Assembly (NCBI RefSeq): GCF_016863475.1 | Contig: NZ_BOOY01000002.1 | Coordinates: 89,428-153,427 of the forward strand | Length of the DNA: 64,000 nucleotides | Source of the DNA: Spirilliplanes yamanashiensis | GTDB lineage: Bacteria; Actinomycetota; Actinomycetes; Mycobacteriales; Micromonosporaceae | Direction: 5' to 3' | In this document: piece after piece, positions 44,553-52,244 of the stretch | How positions within the stretch are numbered: the stretch's first letter is position 1 | Layout: each line of letters opens with the position of its first letter | Program-made: the position numbers and the translations under genes | The notes under the pieces: model-generated | Database searches by the model: none | What the model was told of the DNA's origin: nothing | What the model saw: only the letters and a program-made list of their open reading frames with translations

Positions 44553-44963
44553 TTGACGCGCGCACGTATGCCACGCCCGCACGAGGTGGCCGCCGCACGA
44601 CGGGACTTCCGTCTGCAGCGGGCCCTGCTCGAACGAGACGCCGACGAGGCCTGGCGCACCCGGGGGGCGTGCCGGGGAGTGGATCCCGAGACGTTCTTCC
44701 CGGCTCCGAACGAGCCGGCGGACGGGGCGGTGTCGCTCTGCCGGAGCTGTGACGTCCAGGGGCCGTGCCTGGCCTGGGCCCTCGAGGTGGGCGACTGCCA
44801 CGGGGTCTGGGGCGCCACCACACCGCGCGAACGCCGGGCCATGCTGGTGGCCTGGCGCGAGCAGGTGACGGAGGCCGCCGAGCTGGTCGCCGAGGGCGCG
44901 GGACCGCCCGTACGCGACGGCCTGCTGACCATGCTGCCGATCGTCGCGGTGACGCACGGCTGA
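44553..44963 (+). CDS. WhiB-family Fe-S transcriptional regulator
   Basis: A 136-residue Wbl protein. The four cluster cysteines are present (GACRGVDPETFFP, then CRSCDVQGPC, spacing C-x2-C-x5-C), followed by GVWGATTPRERR, the basic/G-turn motif that contacts sigma-A and DNA. Which Wbl class is unclear. TTG 44553 preferred as start because GGGGGAGG lies 8 bases upstream; GTG 44544 is another in-frame candidate. A direct-repeat regulatory region is upstream. Confidence 0.9.
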   Translation: MTRARMPRPHEVAAARRDFRLQRALLERDADEAWRTRGACRGVDPETFFPAPNEPADGAVSLCRSCDVQGPCLAWALEVGDCHGVWGATTPRERRAMLVAWREQVTEAAELVAEGAGPPVRDGLLTMLPIVAVTHG

Positions 44964-45024
44964 CAAACGCACCGTCTGCGCCGTCGTCCCCGATCCCGGG
45001 GGCGGCGGCGCTTTTAATGGTGGC

Positions 45025-45624
45025 GTGCGCACCATCGAGACCCCGCGCGGCACGGCCGGCGTGGACCTGTACGAGGCGGCCGACCCGGTCGCGCTGCTGA
45101 CCCTCGGGCACGGCGCGGGTGGCGGGGTGGACGCCCGCGACCTGGTGGCGACCCGCCGCGCCGCGGTGGCGGCGGGGGTGAGCGTCGCCCTGGTCACCCA
45201 GCCGTACCGGCTGGCCGGCCGCAAGGCCCCCGCGCCCGCGAACCACCTGGACGAGGCGCTGACCGCCGTCGTCGCGGCGATCCGCGGCGACCTGCCGCTC
45301 GTGCTGGGCGGCCGGTCGAGCGGCGCCCGGGTGGCGTGCCGCACCGCCGGCCCGCTCGGCGCGGCCGGCGTGGTGTGCCTCGCGTTCCCGCTGCACCCGC
45401 CCGGCCGGCCCGAGCGCAGCCGCGCCGGGGAGCTGCCCGCCGGCATCCCGGTGCTGTGCATCAACGGCGACCGCGACCCGTTCGGCGTGCCCGCGCCCGC
45501 CGCGAACGTCACCGTCGAGGTGCGCCCGGGGGAGCGGCACGACCTGCGCGGCGACGTGGCCGCCGTCGGCGCACTCGTGGTGGCCTGGCTGGCCCGGCAC
45601 GGCTGGGCGCGTCCCCCGGAATGA
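45025..45624 (+). CDS. alpha/beta-hydrolase-like protein (KANL3/Tex30 type)
   Basis: A 199-residue alpha/beta-fold protein. LLTLGHGAGGGVDA near the start (oxyanion region), LVLGGRSSGARVACRTA with the GxSxG-like nucleophile turn GRSSG, and CINGDRDPFG with the acidic residue; a final GERHDLRG gives the His. GTG start. It fits the KANL3/Tex30 'dienelactone-hydrolase-like' group common in actinobacteria; substrate unknown. The SigR-type promoter of the next gene overlaps its 3' end. Confidence 0.82.
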   Translation: MRTIETPRGTAGVDLYEAADPVALLTLGHGAGGGVDARDLVATRRAAVAAGVSVALVTQPYRLAGRKAPAPANHLDEALTAVVAAIRGDLPLVLGGRSSGARVACRTAGPLGAAGVVCLAFPLHPPGRPERSRAGELPAGIPVLCINGDRDPFGVPAPAANVTVEVRPGERHDLRGDVAAVGALVVAWLARHGWARPPE

Positions 45625-45643
45625 TCGCGGCCGCCGCGTGGTT
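45618..45643 (+). promoter_or_regulatory. SigR-type autoregulatory promoter (GGAAT-N18-GTT)
   Basis: GGAAT at 45618-45622, 18 bases, GTT at 45641-45643, which is the SigR consensus. It lies 36 bases before ATG 45679, the start of the long SigR isoform. The same arrangement (sigRp2) is known in Streptomyces coelicolor. Confidence 0.75.
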
Positions 45644-45678
45644 ACAGCCAGCGGACGAAGCGGAAGGGGTCCTCAGAA

Positions 45679-46482
45679 ATGCCCATGGCAACCGATCGCG
45701 TCGATCGCAGTGGCGCGCAGCTGCGCCGGGTGCGCGACCTGCTCGGCGCCCCCGAGTGGCCCGCCCGGGAAGAGCGCCCATCGGTGAGTGTCAGCACACC
45801 GGCGGTTTTCGAGACCGCGACCGGGGCACTACACGTATCCTCGCCTGATCGGTCGAGGGAGGACGTGCGGGTGACCCCAACTGAACGGACCGAGGAGCGC
45901 CGGTCGCGCTTCGAGCGTGACGCGCTGCCGTTCGTCGACCAGCTGTACGCGGCGGGTCTGCGGATGACGCGCAACCCGGCCGACGCCGAGGACCTCGTCC
46001 AGGAGACGTTCCTCAAGGCCTACTCCGCCTTCCACCAGTTCGAGGAGGGCACGAACCTCAAGGCCTGGCTGTACCGCATCCTGACGAACACCTACATCAA
46101 CTCGTACCGCAAGCGGCAGCGGCAGCCCGTCCAGGCGCCCACCGAGGAGATCACCGACTGGCAGCTCGCCGAGGCCGAGTCGCACACCTCCAAGGGCCTG
46201 CGCTCGGCCGAGACCGAGGCGCTCGACAAGCTGCCCGACAGCGACGTCAAGGACGCCCTCCAGCAGCTGCCGGAGGAGTTCAGGCTGGCCGTGTACCTGG
46301 CCGATGTGGAAGGCTTCTCCTACAAGGAGATCGCCGACATCATGGGCACCCCCATCGGCACCGTGATGTCCCGGCTGCACCGCGGCCGGCGAAACCTGCG
46401 CAAGCTTCTCGAGAGCTATGCCGAGGAGCGCGGCTTCAACCGGACCGCGACGGCGCAGGGCGCCGCCGCGCAGGAGGTGTGA
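45679..46482 (+). CDS. sigR: redox-stress ECF sigma factor SigR (long form; short form from 45871)
   Basis: A group-IV sigma factor. Region 2 is [30 protein letters not shown] with [12 protein letters not shown]; region 4 is [52 protein letters not shown]. The conserved protein starts at GTG 45871 (GGGAGG 8 bases upstream, about 203 residues). An in-frame ATG 45679 with AAGGGG adds 64 residues, matching the sigmaR-prime long isoform of Streptomyces. A SigR-type promoter precedes the long start. RsrA-type anti-sigma follows at once. Controls thiol oxidative stress genes. Confidence 0.94.
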   Translation: MPMATDRVDRSGAQLRRVRDLLGAPEWPAREERPSVSVSTPAVFETATGALHVSSPDRSREDVRVTPTERTEERRSRFERDALPFVDQLYAAGLRMTRNPADAEDLVQETFLKAYSAFHQFEEGTNLKAWLYRILTNTYINSYRKRQRQPVQAPTEEITDWQLAEAESHTSKGLRSAETEALDKLPDSDVKDALQQLPEEFRLAVYLADVEGFSYKEIADIMGTPIGTVMSRLHRGRRNLRKLLESYAEERGFNRTATAQGAAAQEV

Positions 46483-46487
46483 TTCCG

Positions 46488-46757
46488 GTGAGCTGCGGCG
46501 AACACCACGAGACCGACTGCCGTGACGTGCTCGACGAGGTCTACCTCTACCTCGACCTGGAGTGCAGTGAGGACCGGCGGGCGCTGATCCGCACGCACCT
46601 CGACGAGTGCAACCCCTGCCTGCGCCAGTACGGCATCGAGCAGGAGGTGAAGGCGCTGGTCGCCCGCTGCTGCGGGGCCGAGAAGGCGCCGACCGAGCTG
46701 CGCGACCGGCTGCGGCTCAAGCTGACCGAGCTGACCGTCGAGGTCGACCGCGGCTGA
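46488..46757 (+). CDS. rsrA: zinc anti-sigma factor RsrA
   Basis: An 89-residue ZAS protein. Zinc/thiol ligands: C3 and C11 (SCGEHHETDC), then HLDECNPC giving H-x3-C-x2-C. In RsrA the reduced zinc form binds SigR, and disulfide formation on oxidation releases it. I start it at GTG 46488 (MSCGEHHETDC) because AGGAGG lies about 10 bases upstream; a longer GTG at 46479 adds three residues. It starts 5 bases after the sigR stop. CC at residues 62-63 adds extra thiols. Confidence 0.94.
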   Translation: MSCGEHHETDCRDVLDEVYLYLDLECSEDRRALIRTHLDECNPCLRQYGIEQEVKALVARCCGAEKAPTELRDRLRLKLTELTVEVDRG

Positions 46758-46766
46758 CACGACACA

Positions 46767-46801
46767 CGACAGGGCCCCCTCGCCACGAGGGGGCCCTGTC
46801 G
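46767..46801. terminator. hairpin between rsrA and bL37
   Basis: A perfect 16-bp stem with loop CCA (arms 46767-46782 and 46786-46801) between convergent genes; a shared terminator. Confidence 0.8.
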
Positions 46802-46817
46802 TCGTTTCCGGCGCCGC

Positions 46818-46892
46818 TCAGGAGTTGGGGCGCTTGCCGTGGTTGGCGCCGCTCTTCTTGCGGGCCTTCTTCTTCCGGGCCTTCTTCGCCAT
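46818..46892 (-). CDS. small ribosomal protein bL37-like (24 residues)
   Basis: 24 residues: about half are Lys/Arg, beginning MAKKARKKKARKK and ending ANHGKRPNS. The ending and length match bL37, the 24-residue actinobacterial 50S protein found in Mycobacterium smegmatis ribosome structures (from memory). AGGAG lies 9 bases before the ATG. It sits beside the sigR-rsrA pair. Too short to be found by ordinary gene callers. Confidence 0.82.
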   Translation of the reverse strand: MAKKARKKKARKKSGANHGKRPNS

Positions 46893-47017
46893 CGTCGGTC
46901 TCCTCTCGCGGCGGACGTGTCGCGCCGATGCTAGTCGGCCACGGTGGTATGCCCGCGCTCCGGGCCGGATCGTGATTGGATACCGTGCACGCGTCACGCC
47001 TACGAGGAGGCAGGTTC

Positions 47018-47236
47018 ATGGCCGAGGAGATCCGGGCCGAGATGGTCGCCAACGTCTGGAAGGTCGTCGTCGCCGCCGGTGACTCCGTCGAGGAGGGCGA
47101 CACCCTGGTCATCCTCGAGTCCATGAAGATGGAGATCCCGGTCGTGGCCGAGGTCGACGGCGTGGTCGCGCAGATGGCCGTCAACGAGGGCGACGTCGTC
47201 CAGGAGGGCGACCTCATCGCCGTCATCGAGGACTGA
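47018..47236 (+). CDS. biotin/lipoyl-attachment domain protein (TB7.3-like)
   Basis: A 72-residue free-standing biotinyl domain; the modified lysine lies in ESMKMEIP (K37). It has the whole beta-hammerhead and ends VVQEGDLIAVIED. Homologous to mycobacterial biotinylated protein TB7.3 (Rv3221c), which also neighbours sigH/rshA; its carboxylase partner is unknown. GGAGG lies before ATG 47018. Confidence 0.93.
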   Translation: MAEEIRAEMVANVWKVVVAAGDSVEEGDTLVILESMKMEIPVVAEVDGVVAQMAVNEGDVVQEGDLIAVIED

Positions 47237-47248
47237 CCGCAGCCGGTC

Positions 47249-49087
47249 CTAGCGCCGCCGCAGCCAGCGCCGCAGCTTCGAGGGGCGGCGCTGCCGCGGC
47301 GCCACCCAGTGCAGCTCCGCGCCCTCGATGATCGTGCGCGCCACGTCGCGCGCCGGGGCGTCCAGGTCCGGGGTGGCGAGCGCGAGCTGCGCCACCGACC
47401 AGGCGATCGACACCGGCCGGTGGGTGCCGACCCGGGCCACGTCCGCCAGCCGCTCGGCCACCACCCGGGCCACGTCCGCGCGCACCGCGGGTTCCACCCA
47501 GGCGTTCGTGACCAGCGCGAACAGCGCCGCCTCGGTCACCCAGTCCTCGATGCCCCAGACCAGCTCGACGAGCAGGCGGCGCCGGGCCGACGTCTCCCAC
47601 GGCTCGTCGGTGCGGTGGTGCAGCAGCCCCAGGCACGCCCACACCTGGGTGCAGCGCACCCACAGGGCCGGGTCGTGCTCGGCCAGCGCCCGGCCGACCT
47701 CGGTGTCCGGCGCGGCGGGCGGGTGCACGAGCAGGGCCAGCAGGTCGCCGGCGTCGACGGCGGCCAGGCCGATCGCGGCGTCGTAGGCGGCGGGCGGGTG
47801 CGGCCACACCGGGTGGGCCAGCTCGCGCAGCCGCTCGGCGGCCGCCGGCGACGGCGGGGCCAGCGCGGGGGCGGCCGAGGTGCCGTCGTAGCGCCACAGC
47901 GTGCGGCCGTCGGCCCGGCGCGGCTCGCGGATGTCGGGCGTGGGCACGTCGTCGACGGCCACCGACAGCTCGGGCGCCACCGAGGCGAGGGTGCGCAGGG
48001 CGCTGGGCGCCTCCAGGGAGCTGAGCCGCAGCTGGCTGCCCACCGCCAGGTCGGACGACAGCACCTGGCGCAGCGCGTCGAGCACCACGTCGCCCGCGGC
48101 GGGCACCCGGCCCAGCCACGGCTGGTCGGAGCAGCACTCGGCCAGGTCGGTGTGCTGGTGGGTGTCGTCGGGGTGGTGGCGCTGGAAGTCGGCCAGCCGC
48201 ACGAGGTGGGCGAGGTCGCCGTCGTGGCGGTAGCGCAGCCGGTGCGCGGTGTGCACGGCGCAGTCGAAGGTGGGGTCGCGCTCCAGCGCCCGGTCGGTCC
48301 AGCGCAGCGCCTCGGTGAGCCGCCCGTGGTCGGCGAGGGTGCCGGCGATGTCGGCGTACACGGACAGGTCGTCGGGGTCGTGGTCGACGGCCCGGCGCAG
48401 CGCGGCGATGCTGTCGCGGATGCGGCCGTCGCTGCGGTAGGCGTAGCCGAGCCAGATCTCCGCCAGCTTGGACGGCTCGGCGGCGGCGCCGCGCTTGGCC
48501 CACTCGACGGCGAGGCGCACCTCGCCGAGCCGGCGGGCGAGCGCCGAGCCGGCGCCCAGCAGCAGCGCGTGGCGCGGGTTGACGGCCAGCGTGTGCCGCA
48601 CGGCCGTCAGGTACGGCCGCAGCGGGGGGATCTCGTCCTCGGCGGCGGGGTCGGCGACGGCGGTGCACAGCTGCATGGTGATGCGCGCGAGCGTGCCCGG
48701 GTCGACGCGGTCGCCGAGCGCCGGGTCGGACACCCACGGCACGCCGGCCCAGTCGGCGGCGGGGTCGTGGCCGCTGGCGGCGGCGAGCAGGGCGAGCCCC
48801 TCGGCCGGCATCCCGGCGGCGGCGAGCAGGTGGCCGCGGGCGACGACGGTGCCGATGAACGCGTGCGGGTCGAGCGGGAAGAGGTCGAGCCCGCCGCCGG
48901 TGCGGGCGGCGAGCAGGGCCAGCAGCTCGTGCGCCTCGGGCAGCGCGGGCGCGGCGGCGAGCGCGGTCGCGACGTGGGCGGCGGCGTGCCGCCAGTCCTC
49001 GTCGGCGACGGCCCGGCGGGCCTCGGCCAGCTCGGCGCGGGCGGGCTCGAGGGCCGGGTCGCCGGCTGATCGGCGCGGATCCTCCAT
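47249..49087 (-). CDS. TPR-repeat protein, uncharacterised
   Basis: A 612-residue largely helical cytoplasmic protein. Several tetratricopeptide-like repeats are visible: WRHAAAHVATALAAAPALPEAHELLALLA, SKLAEIWLGYAYRSDGRIRDSIAALRRAVDHDP, DLSVYADIAGTLADHGRLTEALRWTDRALERDP. The C-terminal 280 residues have no repeats I recognise, with a Trp-rich part (WVRCTQVWACLGLL; WGIEDWVTEAALFALVTNAW). Function unknown. ATG 49087 precedes the conserved part; a longer frame to 49216 overlaps the neighbour's promoter. Confidence 0.7.
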   Translation of the reverse strand: MEDPRRSAGDPALEPARAELAEARRAVADEDWRHAAAHVATALAAAPALPEAHELLALLAARTGGGLDLFPLDPHAFIGTVVARGHLLAAAGMPAEGLALLAAASGHDPAADWAGVPWVSDPALGDRVDPGTLARITMQLCTAVADPAAEDEIPPLRPYLTAVRHTLAVNPRHALLLGAGSALARRLGEVRLAVEWAKRGAAAEPSKLAEIWLGYAYRSDGRIRDSIAALRRAVDHDPDDLSVYADIAGTLADHGRLTEALRWTDRALERDPTFDCAVHTAHRLRYRHDGDLAHLVRLADFQRHHPDDTHQHTDLAECCSDQPWLGRVPAAGDVVLDALRQVLSSDLAVGSQLRLSSLEAPSALRTLASVAPELSVAVDDVPTPDIREPRRADGRTLWRYDGTSAAPALAPPSPAAAERLRELAHPVWPHPPAAYDAAIGLAAVDAGDLLALLVHPPAAPDTEVGRALAEHDPALWVRCTQVWACLGLLHHRTDEPWETSARRRLLVELVWGIEDWVTEAALFALVTNAWVEPAVRADVARVVAERLADVARVGTHRPVSIAWSVAQLALATPDLDAPARDVARTIIEGAELHWVAPRQRRPSKLRRWLRRR

Positions 49088-49227
49088 GGCTGGGGCCACC
49101 CTCTCGCGGTCGTTCGGTGCGCCGGCGGCTTCCCGGGTCGGGAAGACCATAGGGCAACCGGCGTCGATGCGGGGACCCTTGCGCAGAGCTGCGCGTATCA
49201 TTGCCTCACGTTTCAATATCGTGCAAG

Positions 49228-49258
49228 ACTGCGCACCAAACGAGCGCTATCGCGCAGT
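49228..49258. promoter_or_regulatory. inverted repeat before SIS-domain gene
   Basis: ACTGCGC at 49228-49234 and GCGCAGT at 49252-49258, perfect 7-base arms 17 bases apart, 26 bases before GTG 49285. A second GCGCAG-AG-CTGCGC palindrome lies just upstream, near 49180-49195. Possible operators; regulator unknown. Confidence 0.4.
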
Positions 49259-49284
49259 GATGGATTGATGGGGAGGGATGTCCG

Positions 49285-50340
49285 GTGTCCGAGCGCGGCC
49301 AGGGCATGGCAGCCGACATTGCGGAGCAGCCGGCGGGATACGCCCGCCTGCTCGACGACGAGCACGCCACGGCCATCGCCGAGGTCGCCGCGCAGGTGGC
49401 CGCCCGGCGCCCGCGGCACGTCGTCTTCGTCGGCCGGGGCACGTCCGACCACGCCGCCCTCTACGCGGCCTACCTGACCGAGATCCGCCTCGGGCTGCCC
49501 GTCGCGTCCGCCTCGCCCAGCGCCATCACCCTGTTCGGCGCCCGCCCCGACCTGTCCGACGCGCTGGTCATCGGCGTCAGCCAGAGCGGCGGCTCGCCCG
49601 ACCTGACCGCGGTGCTCGACGTCGCCCGCGCGTCCGGCGCGCTCACCCTGGCCGTCACCAACAACCCGTCGTCGCCGCTCGCCACCTCGGCCGAGCTGTC
49701 CATCGACGTGGCCGCCGGGCACGAGCGGGCCGTCGCCGCCACCAAGACCTACACCGCCGAGCTGCTCGCGCTGCTGCTGCTCATCGAGGGCGTGCGCGCC
49801 GGCGACGGCCGCCTGCCCGCCGAGGAGCGGGCCGCGATCGCCGCCTTGCCCGAGCTGGCCGAGAAGACCCTCGCCGACGACGGCGTCACCGAGCTCGCCC
49901 GCCGCTACCGGTTCGCGGCGCGCATGGTCACCACCGGCCGGGGCTACGCGTACCCGACCGCGCGCGAGACCGCGCTGAAGCTCATGGAGACGTCGTACCT
50001 GCCGTCGCTCGCCTTCTCCGGCGCCGACCTGCTGCACGGCCCGCTCGCCATGACCGACCCCGACGTGCCCGTGCTGGCGGTCGTCGGCTCCGGCCCCGGC
50101 GGGCAGTCGATGAGGGACGTGGTGACCCGCCTCGGCGAGCGCCGCGCCGACGTCGTCACCGTGGGCGCCGAGGACGTCCCCGGCGCCGCCGGCCGCCTCG
50201 CCGTGCCCGCCGTCGACGAGAAGTACGCGCCGCTGCTCGACATCCTCCCGCTGCAGAAGCTGGCGCTCGCGCTGGCGCTGACCCGCGGCGAGGACCCGGA
50301 CGCCCCGCGCGGCCTCAAGAAGGTCACCGAGACGATCTGA
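49285..50340 (+). CDS. two-SIS-domain protein (GlmS/AgaS-like sugar-phosphate isomerase or deaminase)
   Basis: A 351-residue protein with two SIS domains. Visible: HVVFVGRGTSDHAALYAAYLTEIRLGLPV, GVSQSGGSPDLTAVLDVA, VTNNPSSPLA, AATKTYTAELLA, then YAYPTARETALKLMETSYLPSLAFSGADLLHGP and the C-terminal EKYAPLLDILPLQKLALALAL. It lacks the glutaminase domain of GlmS, so it likely deaminates or isomerises a hexosamine-phosphate. GTG 49285 has GGGGAGGG. Just upstream are the inverted repeats. Confidence 0.85.
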   Translation: MSERGQGMAADIAEQPAGYARLLDDEHATAIAEVAAQVAARRPRHVVFVGRGTSDHAALYAAYLTEIRLGLPVASASPSAITLFGARPDLSDALVIGVSQSGGSPDLTAVLDVARASGALTLAVTNNPSSPLATSAELSIDVAAGHERAVAATKTYTAELLALLLLIEGVRAGDGRLPAEERAAIAALPELAEKTLADDGVTELARRYRFAARMVTTGRGYAYPTARETALKLMETSYLPSLAFSGADLLHGPLAMTDPDVPVLAVVGSGPGGQSMRDVVTRLGERRADVVTVGAEDVPGAAGRLAVPAVDEKYAPLLDILPLQKLALALALTRGEDPDAPRGLKKVTETI

Positions 50341-50377
50341 GCGGGTCCGCGCGGCGTGGGCATGGCAGGCTGGTGCC

Positions 50378-51922
50378 GTGTCCACGCTGCGCGACCTCGC
50401 CGAGGAGCACACCGGTCTCGGCCCCGCCGAGATCGACCACCTGCACCGGCTCGCCGGTGACTGGCAGCTGCTCTCCGACCTCTCCTTCGCCGACCTGCTG
50501 CTCTGGGTGCCGGTCGGCGCCGACCCTCAGCCGCCGCGCACGTTCCTGTGCGTGGCGCAGGTGCGCCCCACCACCGCGCCCACCGCGTACCAGGACGACC
50601 AGGTGGGGCGGATCGTCGGCGGCGCCGAGGTGGCGCACCTCGACATCGCGTACGCCCAGGGCCGGATCTGGCGCGAGGGCGACCCGGTCTGGTACGGCGA
50701 CACCCCCGCCCGGCACGAGGCGATCCCCGTGCGGCACCGCCTCGACGGCGAGCAGGGCCCCGTGCTGGCGGTGATCGGCCGCGACACCAACCTGTCCACG
50801 GCGCGCACCCCCAGCCAGCTGGAGCTCAACTACCTGACCACCGCCGACGACCTGGCGCAGATGGTCGCCGACGGCACGTTCCCGCCGCCGCGGCACCCCG
50901 GCGAGACCACGTCGGCGCCCCGCGTCGGCGACGGCCTGATCCGGCTCGACGCCGCCGGCAAGGTCACCTACGCCAGCCCCAACGCGCAGTCCGCGTTCCG
51001 CCGGCTCGGCTTCAACGCCCACCTCGTCGGCGAGGAGCTGGCCGCGCTGCTCGGCCGGCTCACCACCGACCCGCTGGAGGGCGGCGACGCCGGCGCCCGC
51101 ATCCACGCCGCCCTGCGCGGCGAGGCCCCGCCCCGCAAGGAGCTGGAGGCGCGCGGCGCCACCGTCCTCAGCCGGGCGCTGCCGCTGATGCCCGCCGGCG
51201 TGCCGATCGGCGCGCTGGTGCTCGTGCGCGACGTCACCGAGGTGCGCCGCCGCGAGCGCGCCCTGATGACCAAGGACGCCACCATCCGGGAGATCCACCA
51301 CCGGGTGAAGAACAACCTGCAGACCGTCGCCGCGCTGCTGCGCCTGCAGGCCCGCCGCGTCGACATCCCGGCCGCCCGCGAGGCCCTCGAGGAGTCGGTG
51401 CGCCGGGTCGCGTCCATCGCGCTCGTCCACGAGACGCTGTCCATGTCCAGCGACGAGGCGGTCGAGTTCGACGGCATCGTCGACCGGGTCGCCACCGCCG
51501 CCGCCGAGGTCGCCACCACCGACGTCGCCGTCCGGATGCGCCGCGAGGGCACGTTCGGGGTGCTGCCCGCCGAGATCGCCACCTCGCTGGTCATGGTGCT
51601 CAACGAGCTGCTCATCAACGCCGTCGAGCACGGCTTCGCCGACGCGCCCGCCGCCGTCGGGGGCGGCGCCGGCGTGCTGCCCGACCAGCCCGCCGCCGAG
51701 GTCGTCGTGTCCGCTCACCGGTTCCGCAAGCAGCTGCACGTCACCGTCGCCGACAACGGCCGCGGCCTGCCGCCCGGCTTCGTGCCCGACGCGGGCGGCC
51801 GGCTCGGCCTGCAGATCGTCAAGGCGCTGGCCACCGGCGAGCTGCGCGGCACCATCGAGCTGCGCAACCGCGCCGGCGGCGGCACCGAGGCCGTCCTGGT
51901 CGTCCCGCTCGGCACGCGGTGA
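50378..51922 (+). CDS. PdtaS-type sensor histidine kinase
   Basis: A 514-residue cytoplasmic kinase without membrane helices: a GAF-like N-terminal domain (about 1-140), a PAS-like domain (about 185-295, LIRLDAAGKVTYASPNAQSAFRRLG), then HisKA_2 with the phospho-His in REIHHRVKNNLQTVAALLRLQARR, and a HATPase domain (VLNELLINAVEHGF, DNGRGLPPGF, RLGLQIVKAL). This is the PdtaS family (Mtb Rv3220c), which pairs with an ANTAR regulator PdtaR elsewhere. Location between sigR and whiB1 matches mycobacteria. Confidence 0.9.
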   Translation: MSTLRDLAEEHTGLGPAEIDHLHRLAGDWQLLSDLSFADLLLWVPVGADPQPPRTFLCVAQVRPTTAPTAYQDDQVGRIVGGAEVAHLDIAYAQGRIWREGDPVWYGDTPARHEAIPVRHRLDGEQGPVLAVIGRDTNLSTARTPSQLELNYLTTADDLAQMVADGTFPPPRHPGETTSAPRVGDGLIRLDAAGKVTYASPNAQSAFRRLGFNAHLVGEELAALLGRLTTDPLEGGDAGARIHAALRGEAPPRKELEARGATVLSRALPLMPAGVPIGALVLVRDVTEVRRRERALMTKDATIREIHHRVKNNLQTVAALLRLQARRVDIPAAREALEESVRRVASIALVHETLSMSSDEAVEFDGIVDRVATAAAEVATTDVAVRMRREGTFGVLPAEIATSLVMVLNELLINAVEHGFADAPAAVGGGAGVLPDQPAAEVVVSAHRFRKQLHVTVADNGRGLPPGFVPDAGGRLGLQIVKALATGELRGTIELRNRAGGGTEAVLVVPLGTR

Positions 51923-52010
51923 CCGTCGCCGGTGACCCGTGGGGCGGGCCACACTCCCGGAATCTGGGCCGGACTGGTCGAGATGGCCGCCGCGTGAGAG
52001 GCTTTGCCGC

Positions 52011-52097
52011 ATGACCGCTGCACTGGACCGCCGCTTCGTGGCTCGCCGCCACGTCGACTACGGCCGCGTCCGCAGCGCCATGTGTCCGGCGTGCTGA
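52011..52097 (+). CDS. cysteine-responsive leader peptide of the sulfur operon
   Basis: A 28-residue peptide beginning MTAALDRRFVARRHVDYGRV and ending AMCPAC then TGA. The RRHVD-x-x-R-V core and the Cys codons just before the stop match the 'putative leader peptide' class found before sulfur-assimilation genes in actinobacteria, where ribosome stalling at Cys codons controls the downstream genes. It lies 147 bases before sir. Confidence 0.75.
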   Translation: MTAALDRRFVARRHVDYGRVRSAMCPAC

Positions 52098-52244
52098 TCG
52101 CCGTCCGCAGTTCGTAGCTGACTCCGGGCGCCACGCGCCGGCTGGTCGAGACATCGACGTCATCGCCACCGCCTCCCACCTCCGGGAGCCGACGCGTGTG
52201 CGCCACCGCCGATATGCCTCGCACCAGACGACAAGGATGCCTCG

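Noticed and set aside
45865..45871. GTG 45865 as the SigR start
   Set aside because: It sits only 2 bases after the GGGAGG site; GTG 45871 has the right spacing.
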